Shown in pieces: positions 50,711-62,446 of a stretch of 64,000 bases of DNA (position 1 is its first letter; each line of letters opens with the position of its first letter). This DNA comes from Volvox africanus. Lineage: Eukaryota; Chlorophyta; Chlorophyceae; Chlamydomonadales; Volvocaceae. The position numbers were made by a program, and so were the translations under genes. The notes under the pieces were generated by a model. The model was not told where the DNA came from. It saw only the letters and a list, made by a program, of their open reading frames with translations, and made no database searches. The stretch lies in contig BSDZ01000004.1 in assembly GCA_030268105.1 (NCBI GenBank), positions 677,001 to 741,000 on the forward strand, written 5' to 3'.

Positions 50711-53700
50711 ATGAGTTGCGCAGAGGCAACGTTACGGGATGATGCAGATACAGTACAAGAGTTTTCATTTGATGGTGTTTACGCGGGGACTGTTCCGGAA
50801 AGGAAGGAAGTTGTTCGGAGCGTGAAGCGTCAGCCGAAGCGCCGGGGGTTATGGCACGCTTGCTTTGCGCAGCCTCTTGCAGATGAACCAGTTGACACAT
50901 TGCCTTCGCGTTCAACGTCATCGCAGCTAAGGCTGACAGCTCGTCAACTAGAGTACAGACGAACGGGGTCGCCTGAAGCCAAGCATCTACCGCTTTCTGA
51001 TATTCGGAACTTGCAATTTAAATGGATACAGGCGGGAGGAGTTCGGGTCTCCAAGGTGCGCTGCCGACTGGCTTAGGTGAAAAATCGCACTTCGCCGATT
51101 CTGCGCGTATGAACGGCAAGCAATCTTTAACTTTTGACGAGTGCTTTTAAATAATACCATCTGGAGTGGCTGACTACCATTTGAGATATTACACGCGGAT
51201 TACTTCCTTGCGTACTGCTCTCGAACGTAGGTGACTGTTTCGTTAGAAACCAGCAAGGATCCTGTGATTATCAGGGGGCTGAAGGTGAGGAGGGGGGTGT
51301 TACGCGATGAAATGAAAGTTCTTCCAAGCAGCTGAGAACTAGCCATGTTGGCGCAAGCCAGTTCTCAAGCATGCCGCACGCAACTCTAATACAGAACCCC
51401 GAAGACCTGGTGGACGCCGTCAGGAAGCGGCAGCTTGTTGTGGAGCATGTAAGCAACGTGCCGGATGCTGGCGTTGTAGGTGCGTTCACGTGGATCGGTG
51501 ATCGTATGCGCACGATATTGAGTGCATGTACATGACACAAATAGTAGCCGCAAGGGGTGACAGTTGCAGCAAAGTTTTGGATTACAGTGGCCATGAACCA
51601 CTCCAAGCAGCGCAACTGTACAGATATTGTGTACAGTGTTTTACCACGCAGCGGAAGTGGGTATCGGAATGGGGGAGTACAGCCGCAGTAGAGGCAATAT
51701 GTTATTGTCATCATATTTCCTCTTTTTCGTGTTACACATATTTACACGTTTTCGCGCAGGCCGTGCAAGCGCGGGTGGGGGTGCTCTTAGAGCAGGTGGC
51801 AGCGATGCGCCGGCTTCATCTAATAAGCATATATCGCCACGGGCACTCTTTGCCGATGCCACTGGTAGTCCGGAATCAGCGGCCACCAGCGGCTGCGGCG
51901 GCATGACTCTGCTCAGTGCTTTTGCACGTATTCCAGCTCAGGGTTTTGCAGGCGCCGACTCAGTTGCGCGGGAGATACAGCTGGCCTCCCCCAGGTCTGA
52001 GGTTTCGAGCTACAGTTCCTCAGGATCGGGCGACATAGCAGACACCGCATCACCTAATACTTCCAGTTCGCAGAAGTCCGAGGGCGCGAGCCCGCCGGCG
52101 CTCAGATCTTTGCCGGCAGGTGTTGAAGCCGCGGAGACGCTGCGAGCAGCCCAGCCTCCCCAGCAACCCAGCGATTCCTTCGCCATGAACATCAATATGG
52201 TATTATGGGATAAGGAAACGAGGTCTTTGCCAGCGTCGCCCAAGCCATCACAGCAGTCGCCGAACGGTTCTGCACGGCCTGACCCACGCACAGATGGCGA
52301 TAGTTCTTTGCATCCAGTGGGAGTATCGGCGCAGTCAGGCCCTCCGCGTCCCCTTATGGAGCTCCAAGGTGGCAGCCCGCCACGCACCAAGGACACCATG
52401 CCTGAAGACTACTCCGTATTGGCGTCCAGAAGGGGCTCTGCGCACGTTCCACCGATTTTTGCCGCCACCGGCGGTCCTCCGCCAGTGTCTGAGGACTTAA
52501 GGTTGGACACAGACAATTCAACTCGCATAAGTAGCACATCCCCTGCTGAGCGTCATCAGCCCCTGTCGGGCGCTGTATCACATCCAGACCTCGACATACC
52601 TCGTCCGGCGAATAGCTGCACGGTATTACTGTCGGGGTCGGCATCTTTGCCAGCATTTGCGCCAGAGTTGGTGGTGATATCCGATAACCGACTTGCTGAT
52701 TGCACCGAGGCTTGCCTGGAAGTGGAAAGCTTCGCCTCACAGATTGGCGCTGATTCAGTCCGCCCATTGGTCGACGAGGCTGTGACGGCTGCTGGATCAG
52801 GTAGAAGCAGCTCCTTGACGGAAAAGACACGACTGACGGCCGCCCTGCCGACGCAACAGCATCGGCAATATGAAGGCAGTCATCGGGTGACGCGCAGTAG
52901 TCTGGGGCCACCCTCCCAGCCTCACATCACGGGCAGCTCGTCTGATACGGTGCCGGCAGGGCCAAATGGCCAGTCAGACGGCGGCTGCAGCTCCTTCGAG
53001 TCGGCAAGCTCCGGTTTGGTTGCGGATGGGTCATCTGGTAATTCGCCAACGCTGTCGCATCAGGCAGCACCTAGAGCCGATGGAAAAGACCTGATCGTTG
53101 TCTCTGACCTGACATGTGGACCAATTAACAACGCGCTAAACCAGAAGTCCATGAGCACTCTGTGTGTTGCCGCTACGGCGGCGACAGTGTCTGCTTTCCT
53201 TACGTCTGCGGCCTCCGCGGGCCTGAGCAACGTCAGCTTGGCAGCAACATCGTCACTGACCAACTGCGTCAAGGCAACGACGGGGCCAGCGGCTTCAGGC
53301 GCACCAGCGCCATTATCGGTTTTAGGCCTCACGGCAGCAGCGTTGACGTTAGTCGCTGCAGCAGCAGTTACTCATTTAAGAACGGGAAGCCCCCTCCGTC
53401 CATGGGGCCAAGACCCATACGGTAACGATGCGTCGGAGGCGAACGTGCATCTTCCACCACTGCTGGCGACCAGGAACAATGGAACCAGGAACGAGAAGAT
53501 GGAATGGTCACAAACATCCTGGAGTACAGATCGCAGTGCGCTGCAAAACAACAAAGCCGCCGCTGAGAGCACATCCGGTTCGATCGGCTTCATCTGCGCG
53601 GCTACTGCACTGCCGCGGCAGCAGGTGCGCACTTTACATGCGGTCGTATACTTGGCGTGAGAGACAAGGAGTGCTGCAATTGAGGGTGCTTACAAGCGCG

Positions 53701-56700
53701 TGCGCTTGCCGAACAAAGTTGTGGACCTTGGAAAATCTGGAGTAAAGCGAATAGTGGGCAAGTTCTGATTCTTGTTGATGTTTAGGCGCGTTGGGAGCCT
53801 CCTCCAAATACGACTTCATGATGTGGGGTGGCACTTAACGGAATAGCGTAGTAACAACTTGTCGTCTTGACGCCCCACAGGTGACAGCGGTTAGTCCAGT
53901 ACTGGCTGACCGATGCGAAGTTGGTGTTGGCGACGAACTTGTGTCAGCAGTTGCACTGGTACAGAGCGTGGCCTCCCCGAGAGCTGCTTCTGCGGCAGCG
54001 TTAGCTGCAGAGAGCAGCTGGTGCGGCAGTATTGGCGTAGGTGGCCCAAATCCTCCAGCTGGTGCTGGCGAAGGAACTAGTGGTGTATCTGCCGGCAACG
54101 GGGAAAACAGTGAGGACGCTATCAATAGCGGCGCCTGGGGTTCACAGCCTACCTTGGCCGACTTTGACCCCGAGCACGGTACTCAGCCTGGGCAACCTGC
54201 TGCTTGGTCAGGCATGGTGGCGCGGCAGCAATTAGACGCGGAAGAAGACGCCCTTCCGGTCATGCTGTTCTCGGACGGACCCGGTGGCATGCCGCCGCTT
54301 GTCCGGAGTGGTGAGGAGGGCACAGCAGTTGTGTTACATCAGGCAGAACTTGCCGTGCCGTTGCACGTAGGAGCAGGGAGCGGATTTGGAGGGCTCCAGA
54401 TGCCGCTTGTTGCCGGGCTACGCCATGAAGGCGAGCTTCAGTCGCCATCACCGTCTGGGCGAGAAGGTTGCATTAGAGATGAGCTTGAGCCAACGTTACC
54501 ATGTGAGTCTACCGGTGAATCGCAGCACCAGCACCTTCCGCGTGTTAATTCCTCGGCCTCCCAGCTTTTGTGCGCCAGCAAAGCCTTGGAATATGCAGTT
54601 GCGCCACTCGGTAACAGCCCGCAGCAGCGGCAGCATGAACCAGAGCCGGAGGAAGGGGCTACGAACAACTGCACTCAGTATTCGCCACATGTCCACGCTG
54701 GGGCCGCTACGGTAGCTGCCGAGGACCCGGCGGCGGCAGGCGGCCCCGCACTTGTCACCACCGCCGTGAACCGACGGCGACAGGTGCTACATCTGACTGA
54801 GTCCCCCGTCCGTGTATTGTATTCGGTGCATGCGGCCCTCACGGGCCCACCACCTGAGGAACCTATAGGGCAGCTTAGGGATGGGCGCACGATGATGCCG
54901 ACGCGGGCGGCGGCGCTGTTGCTGCCTACCTGTGATTCTGCCGTGCAAACGGATGCGCCCCAGGTTGAGTGCGCGGTGCAGACGGAGTTTGAAATGCGTG
55001 GCAGCAGGAGATCTTTAGACCAAAGCCAGGACGCCAGCAGTGACAGGGAGGGCACATGTGCTAGCAGATGCGGGAGTAGAAGCGACAGCCCAGCACGTCC
55101 AAGGTTGGCGGACAGCGCATGCCAGTTTGTTAATGAAGCGGAAGGTGGCAGTGTCCGCGCGCTAGGTGCTGCTGTAAACTCCGAAAGAAGTATGGGCTGC
55201 CCATCGCCTCAGCAGGCGGGCGCGCAAGGCATGTGCGCGTCTTCCTTGGAAGAAACGGATCCAAAGCTTGTTGGATTTGAGATGGCTGCTGCATCCATTG
55301 ATGGAGCAAGGTAAGGCAGTCCAGGCCTGCGTTGTGGCGTGCGGTCTCGGTGTTATGTGTTGCAGCCAGAGTTGGTTATATGACGTGCAGTAGTGAAATC
55401 ATGGTCTGTGGGAAACTAACAGGAAATGTCTTTCGTTGCACAACTACGTCTTGATCTATCGGCTCCTTTCATGCTGTGGTACACAGGTACAGACCATCGC
55501 AGTGCTTGTCTGCGGCGGACGGCTCCCTTAGCATCTGCTCCTCCCCGTTGCCTGGCAACCCCGGCGTCCCGCGGTCAATAGCTGACGCAGCGGCAGCCAC
55601 AAGTGCAAGCTCATGCCGGCACTGTTCGGCGCTGGCATGCGACTCACAACGCAGGCGTGTAAACCGCTCGACAAATGATGACGTGCAGTTGCGTTCGGCC
55701 TCCCTGTTCGATAGTCAACAACTTGCGGAGCTAACGGTGATGCCCCATGATGGGGCCGCTGCTAGCACTGATGTGCAGCTTGCGGCCTCGCGAGCATCCT
55801 CCATTACGTCTGTTGGGTTTAACTCGGTCATGGCCCGTATGCAAAGCCAGCTCAATGTTGCTTCCACCCCTGCTAAAGACCGCTTCCAGCGGCATCGACA
55901 GTTAGGTAGTCTGGATATGGTTGGTCTCGATGATATCGCGATATTACTCTCCCATAGCAGCTCCAGATCACAGATTCTCTCGCCGAGTTTCTCGACAATA
56001 TCTGGCAGCATCCACCGTTCCATGTCGGTCGGCTCGGGGTCCTATACGCGTTTGACGAGCACTGCCAGTAGCAGTGACGGCTTGGATACTAGTGTTGGGG
56101 CTAACAGCTTGTGGCCGGCGGGAACCGCTGGAAACTCCCAACACAACCGCGACGATATAAGTGCCGCCCAAGCTTGCGCCCGAAGCATCCTTTCTGTTGG
56201 TCAAGGTGGTGACTCGGGTACAAGGGCTGCTGAGGACAGGGGGCCGGACATTCAGCAACGGCTTCTGGCATCGGAAACTACACGATCAACTGACTCCACA
56301 ATGCCGGCACCTTATACCCTGACGCATTTCAGGGCACCGTGTGGAGCCAACAGCCCCAGCGTCAGCAACGCGCAGGAGGAGGTCAGCTCTGCCATCGCAG
56401 AGGCGGCGTCGTTGCCCAGCGCTGGCAGTGACACGGGGGATGATATTACATGGTTGTTGGGCCCGGGAATCGGCCACGCCAGCGACGCCGCCGCTACAGC
56501 TGGAGGGGCCGTCGCCTCCGCGCCTGACTCCCCCCGTATCCCATTGCCGCCCCCGCTGGCGCACAGCATTAACACGTCGCGCGGAGGAGTTGGCAGCTCG
56601 CGCCATTCAACGGCAGAAGCGGTCGGGGGTTCCAAAGGGAAGGCGCGTTTTGCAGAGAGCTGTAGCAGCCGTGAATCCAGCAACGGCAGCTTCGGAGTTC

Positions 56701-59008
56701 CGCCGGGTAGCTTGGCATGGCTTACACATCGACAACTCGCTCCTTCCTGTTCCTCAGCTGGATGCGTTGGTGCACAGCGTACTGACCAAGCCAAGTTTCC
56801 CTTGGATGGCAGCCAGCTGATGACTCGCCTATCTGCGGGGGTCCATAGCTCAGTTGCGGCTGTTGATCAAAGACATGAGGTGCACGTAGATGCCATCGAT
56901 GCCGGCATTGATGGGCATCGTGGTGACAGAGTCGGGTCCTGCGACAGCAACCGTGCCGGGCCCGGCCCAAGCTGTGGGCCTGTAGCGACTGCTTTAAACG
57001 TCATAGACTCAAGCGGCCGCCCTCCTTTCGTGGTTGGCAACGATTACCATAATCGCAGCTGCCGTGGCGGTGATATTGCGGTGAGCTCCAGCTCACAGAC
57101 ACGCAGCTCCATGCCGTATTCCTCCGGTGCATCAGTTGCCTCACTTTCAACCATGGTGTCCCCCGAACTTTCGGACATTTCCTCTGCTGCGTACGCTGGT
57201 CACGTGTACGCCTACGATAGCCCGCGTGGACAACAGGCCACGAGCGGCGCACATGCGGAACCTGGAGCAAGTGTGGATGGCTCCACAGCCACCACGGGGG
57301 ATGACCTTTTCCATAATCCGCTGTATGGTGCGACTGCCAAAAACTCACCGGTAACCAGTCGACCAGCACCATCGCAGCCGCCGGGCAAAGAAGGCAGCTG
57401 CATGGGGATGTCGTACTCGATAAGGGGTTCGATCGGTGATGATGGCAATGATGGTGGAACGTCGACAGGTACGTCTTCTTCGGCACGGGCAAGTGCATCC
57501 CAACCAAGCGTGGGCACGCCTAGTATCGGGCGCCGGCGGACACGGGAGGAATCGGCGACCTCATCTTACAGGTACGACAGCGGCGGTTGTGGCACGGATG
57601 CTGTTATCGGACACAGTACCAACCCAAATGAAGCCTGGCGCTCGTGGGTCGCAGCGGCAGCCATCAGGTGCTTAGCGAGCAGTGGTCGGGTCTGCAGTCC
57701 AGTGCAGATGGCTGTACAATCCGGATCTGCACATTCACGCGGCACCGGCTTGGAGGCCTTTAGTAACATCGGCGGCAGCGCAGGCGTACATACCCAGCCC
57801 TGCAAGCGCGCCCGAACTGCGGCCCCGAAATTTCAAACGCCTGGTGGCGTAGCACTAAAGCCTTCTTCAACAGTACTGCTGCGCGGACTTGCCAGTCCGC
57901 TAATGGTGCTCAATCCCGCATATTCCCAGTCCGCTGGTGGCTCACCCGCATTCACGTCGCCACAACCCTCAACTGGCGGCGGTATCTCCACGCCATGTGT
58001 GGATGCCATGCAAAGCCCTGCTGTAAGAGTGGGCGCCGGGACAGCAATTCAGCAAGTACATGCACCTACAAACGCTTTCTTGCGGCCTCAGCCACAACAG
58101 CAGCAGACCGTGGGGAATCAGAAGACGGTTGGAACGCGAGTAATGCTGGGCGTTTTTTCCAGCTCGCGTATGGGGCCTCATTCCGCACGCACACTGTCTA
58201 TTGGCGGCTCCCCGGCAGTCACATCATCCCCACCCGCCACCAGCGATATCGCCTCGGCAGCACGTGTGGAAACCGCGGCCATTGGGGATTGCGTGGATAC
58301 CGAGGCAATTGATGGGGTCGCGCTGCCGCGGTCACAGGCGCCTGCCAACTCAACGCTTGTGTTACAGCGGCAGCCTTCCCAGCAGGACAAGCGGCAGCGT
58401 GTTGGGGACCAGCAGCCGATTAGAACGCGAGTAGTGCTGGGTGTATTTTCAAGCTCGCGTACCGAGCCCCATTCTGCACACACACTGTCATTAGGTGGCT
58501 CCTCAGTTGCCACGTCACCCCCATCCCCCATCGGCAGTATCGTTCCGGCGGCACGTGTGAAATGCATGGAAAGTGGGGAGCATATACAAGCTGATACTGG
58601 TGCTGTAACAGTGTCGGAAGTGGCTGGCGTTGAGGGTAACGAATGTGAATCGGGACTGGAGGAGGGCTTTAGGAGTGTGGAACGACGCACTTACGAGCAT
58701 ATTACGCCAACGTGCCACGACCGGGACTCTGGATGGAGTAGCGTGCAGGTGGGTTCTGCCTTTTGAGATTCATAGCCCGTATATATAATGGCGGAGCTGC
58801 TCATAGCACCCGATTGCCTCGCCTTTCTTTGCAGGGTTCCCCTTCAAGTAATCATGCAGCCCACGCCACCGCGTTGCTGAGACAGGCCAACGATGCCGTT
58901 GATTTCGCTCGGGAGGCCGTGCAACGAGGCGACGCAGAATGGCTGTCGAGGGTTACCGCAACATTGCAAGCCGTTCAATCGGCCCTTGACGCTCTTCGCG
59001 AATTTTAA
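50711..59008 (+). CDS. Giant Ser/Ala/Gly-rich low-complexity protein, about 2,327 residues
   Basis: I do not recognise the family. Exons joining in phase: 50711-51055, 51395-51448, 51760-51795, 51942-53624, 53881-55310, 55487-58748 and 58835-59008 (6,984 bases). The N-terminal 115 residues look folded (LPLSDIRNLQFKWIQAGGVR). A helix pair follows (NPEDLVDAVRKRQLVVEH, AVQARVGVLLEQ). The next roughly 2,100 residues are Ser-rich and disordered, with isolated hydrophobic Ala-rich stretches, for example around 53,140-53,370. Near the C-terminus two units of about 97 residues are repeated in tandem (RVMLGVFSSSR, RVVLGVFSSSR). The last exon encodes a clear helical pair (LLRQANDAVDFAREAVQRGD, TATLQAVQSALDALREF). 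The third exon is tiny, and the frame stays open upstream of exon 4, so alternative splicing is possible. TGTAA lies at 59299-59303. A scaffold or regulatory role is a guess. Confidence 0.65.
58000..58580 (+). repeat. Internal tandem duplication in the giant Ser-rich protein
   Basis: Two coding units of about 290 bases follow each other. Each has CVD near its start, then a Gln-rich stretch (QPQQQQTVGNQ; QRQPSQQDKRQRVGDQQ). Next comes T-R-V-(M/V)-LGVFSSSR, then PHSA-TLS(I/L)GGS and a Pro/Ser tail ending AARV. A weaker related segment (SAGGSPAFTSPQPSTGGG, about 57,930-57,990) may be a third, older unit. Confidence 0.8.
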
Positions 59009-59298
59009 ACAAACTCGTTGATACCCTGATGACGTCAGAGATCTTCTGCTGAGAAGGGCAGGCGTTGTTAGTTGGTTTGTTGGGCATTTGCACGGCAGGC
59101 AACCATATTTCTCGTTGATGGCCCCCAGGTAGCGAGGCAGTAGATTTAGAAACGTTTGGTGGCATATAGTGCGCGGTAAATTAGTTGGCAATTTCTTCAT
59201 AACGTGGAGTGATTCACTCCAGATTTTAGCGTTTTTCACTTTAGGGACCATTTTTCATTATGGGGCGATTTTAAATCTTAGGCATCGCATTTCTTTTA

Positions 59299-59303
59299 TG
59301 TAA
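59299..59303 (+). terminator. TGTAA polyadenylation signal candidate of the giant Ser-rich gene
   Basis: It lies about 290 bases after the stop at 59008, in an AT-rich context (59,220-59,310) typical of a 3' end. Confidence 0.4.
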
Positions 59304-60884
59304 TATTGAAGCTGGGCATACAACACTGGCCTTAGAACATCAAGGAGGGCGCAGGACGTGGCTGTTGGAGGCGCGACAAACAGCTCGAGCACCGGTGCGG
59401 GATGTTCGACCGCAGGCCAGGTCACCACAATGGTTATTCGGGTACACCCACAGGAACGTTATGTGTTGGCTACCCTGGTCGATGTGCTGAGGCATGAATA
59501 TGGTGAAGCTATCATGGACTCCATCACCCGTCAGAGCCGTGAATCACGGCAGCAAACCCTGGCAGCATGTTGTATCTCTGTTACATCCACCTACAGCAAA
59601 GGCCCGATCGGAAGATGCCTAGTTAACTGGTCATCTCGGATATTGCCCGTAGATAACCCAGGATACGGCACAAGGCTTATCAATTTGAAATGCGAGGGAC
59701 TCAACCCAAGGTGGACCCAGTATGTATATTCATCACAGAAGAGAAAAACGGCAGGCAAGTTCCGTTTTAACGGCCACGGGTCCAGGAGAAGATATGAAGA
59801 GATGCAAAGGGGATGAAATCCACCTAGCTAGAGTAACTCGAGCCAGGATTCAAGAGATCAAGTCACACCATGCTAACCACGAAGGTCAGTTGCAACAAGA
59901 GACCAACCAAGAGATATGAAGATGCGTGAACAGTTTCTGAACTAGAATCTTCGGTGAACCAGAAACCCAACCTAAGCACACTGGACAAACAGAGGAAATG
60001 TTCAACTGCCTGCAGAACTCTCCAAAGATGATCCCTTGACCTACTCTTAGGCAACTTCCTGTCCCGTTTCCAGCTTGCCCTTACCCATACCCCTACTCTT
60101 GTCCCTTGCTCCCTTAGGACCCTTGTGCTTCACCAACCCGCAATAAACCTTATTTGGACACCTATTGTTGTGAGGGTTCTCTGGGCAAGCCCTTCACTGA
60201 TTACCTGTGGAGCCTTTACCAAAACCAAAAGAAATGCCCGTCAGCCCCCGCCTTCAAGATACTACCCTAACAACAGCCGCCATCCAGTTGTACTGATTTT
60301 CAACATTTGGAACTCAGATGGGCCAACCGAGCGATGCAGTAGTCGTTAGCCCGGAGATTGTGGCAGTGCCGCCAAAGTTGGCAGCAGGGCAAACATACTT
60401 TTTACGATAGTTTGGCTGGTCTCCTGCAAGCAAGATCGCATGCCGAACAAGAGCCATACAATTCTCGTTGAGGTCCATAGGACAAACGCCTATGAGAGGC
60501 TAGGATGATCTAGCGTGAAACCATAATATTTTCTCAGGATCCAATGCGTGTGTTCTCGGTGTCCACTAGGACATACCTCAAAACGGGCTCTGATAAGCGA
60601 GCAGTGGGAGGCAGGGAAGGGGAGGCAGTCAGGAATGCATGAAGGATACAGCAGAGAAAGGATCAGAGACAGAGGAGTACAGAATTTATTTAGTCTGCAC
60701 TTCGGACGGAATGGATGTCCTCGTATACACTGGAGATGTCCATACATATATGCGTGTAACATACACACACAGGAGTGAGAGTTTCTCGAGTAGCCATGCA
60801 TGTCTTCTTCCCGACGGTTGTGGGAAAATTTCTTTGGAGCAGGAGAGCACATGGCTCTTGTTGCTTCAGGTAGTTGCATGCATG

Positions 60885-61346
60885 TAGTAGTTGAGAGCCG
60901 CAAAGGCCTCTCGAGATGCTGACAGGGTGCTTCTGCACCTTGACATTGTGCTGGTGTGTGGGCCGTACGTGTACGACTACTACGTCTCGGGCACATTGAC
61001 CCTATCAGCTGATGCTAACCAGCGCCTCTACCCCGGCCATGAGAAGGTTATAATACTCATTCCCACGTCACGACACGTGCCAGTCTCATATGCGTTTTTT
61101 TAACTTCAAGTCTTTATAGCTACGTTACACACACTCCGACGTTCGTAGGGAACCAGGATTATGTCAAACCAATTGCCTCAGACAAACGACGGTCGCTGAG
61201 ATTGAATCGGGGACCTCAGCATCTGAATCTGGCGGTGTCGTCTCAATACCGTTGCAGTAGTTGAGAGCCGCAGGGCCTCCCAAAATGTTGAGGGTGTCTC
61301 GACTCTATATTGTGCTGCAGTGTGGGCCATACATGTATACCTACTA
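60885..61346 (+). repeat. Spaced direct repeat pair A
   Basis: Positions 60885-60982 and 61254-61346 share GTAGTTGAGAGCCGCA at their start, then GGCCTC, a diverged middle, and a common end reading TGTGGGCC-TAC-TGTA with CTACTAC. The spacing is about 369 bases and the copies are imperfect, so they are old. Confidence 0.7.
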
Positions 61347-61380
61347 CAGAGGGAGCCATCTATTAAGTGTGTAAGGGGGG

Positions 61381-61765
61381 AACACGCACCCTAGCATCAT
61401 ATGCTATTGCACCCTGTGTTACAGTGGTATGAATTGCTAGGATCTGACACAAGGTCCCTGGGTCGCACCCCGACTAGCATACACAGGTTGATGCAAACAC
61501 AACAGGATGCGCATGAATCCCATCTGCCATATCTATGATGGATGCCCGGGCTGGCGCTGCGTCAGGGTTACGACCCGTCGCCCAAAATGAAGAAAAGTTG
61601 ACGTTAGTGCCGGGAAGTATAAAGAATCCCATTCGTCGGGTGCAAGGCGCAAGCTGCCCTACGGGGTGCCAGGGGAGGCCGAGGACGTTCACTGCGGGGT
61701 GGGGAGGAGTGTAATAGGTGAACTTGCACCTCGGCATCATGCGCTATTGCACCCTATGTTACAAA
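61381..61765 (+). repeat. Spaced direct repeat pair B
   Basis: Positions 61381-61425 and 61721-61765 share the pattern GCACC-(T)-GCATCAT-GCTATTGCACCCT-TGTTACA with a few differences. The spacing is about 340 bases, close to that of pair A, suggesting one diverged tandem unit of roughly 340-370 bases. Confidence 0.65.
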
Positions 61766-61838
61766 GTGAACCTCCTAAGAGCTGAGGTAGGTTGGTAGGT
61801 ATTTAGGGGTTTCCGTGCTCTGAGGGGGTGCGAAAGGC

Positions 61839-61864
61839 CCTTTGGCCTTTTTCGCCATTGTAAG
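61839..61864. other. Short hairpin
   Basis: GCGAAAGGCC and GGCCTTTTTCGC face each other across a two- to four-base loop, giving a near-perfect stem with two extra T on one side. It could be part of a repeat end; no function can be assigned. Confidence 0.4.
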
Positions 61865-62228
61865 TTTGTAACCACCGGAAAATGGTGTAACGGAAAATGT
61901 TTTTTGTTACTTGGCCTGTACCCTAAGCAAGGCTCCCAAAACGAAAAAAAAACACTGCAAGTGAGCCATGTTCAGTATCGTCATTCACTTGGTCCTGTCC
62001 TTCGCATAGACAATGACAGGTGGCAATGAGAAAGTATTTTGCCTTGGCAGAAGTTGCTGTTATGTGGTAACTAGCACCACCCTGCCAGTGAGCTGTTACT
62101 CATTACGTACTGTATACAAGCACATCAAGAGTGACGGATTTCTACCTGACCCCACGACCCCAGGGAACACGACCCCAGCAACAACAGGAGTCACATGGGC
62201 ACGATGATGATGATAATGATCATCATCA

Positions 62229-62260
62229 GCAGCAGCAGCAGCAAACAGTATTGCAGCAGG
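62229..62260 (+). repeat. CAG-rich trinucleotide run
   Basis: A CAG/CAA run follows GAT/GAC-rich and CAT-rich triplets at 62200-62228. It encodes poly-Gln in one plus-strand frame and poly-Ala on the minus strand. Confidence 0.75.
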
Positions 62261-62446
62261 GTAATGTACAGCAAGAAGCAGGCGCAACATCACAGCAGGC
62301 CCATAAGGTTCAATGGAAATATAACGGAAATTCGGAGGAAGGGCTTCCGTTGAGGGATGGCTTAAGTGAGCATCAGCCTCCGATGAACGACGACAGCTGT
62401 GCAGCTGTGTCAGAACCACGACAATAGCAGCAGCAGCTGGCGGCAA

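Larger units (their letters stand above)
59304..62090. other. Repeat-rich stretch without a convincing gene
   Basis: Some plus-strand segments look protein-like, for example RVHPQERYVLATLVDVLRHE near 59,440-59,510 and YRIYLVCTSDGMDVLVYTGD near 60,680-60,740. They could not be joined by splice sites. They may be isolated exons or the remains of a transposon. Two pairs of spaced direct repeats (60885/61254 and 61381/61721) and a hairpin near 61839-61864 lie on the right. Confidence 0.3.
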
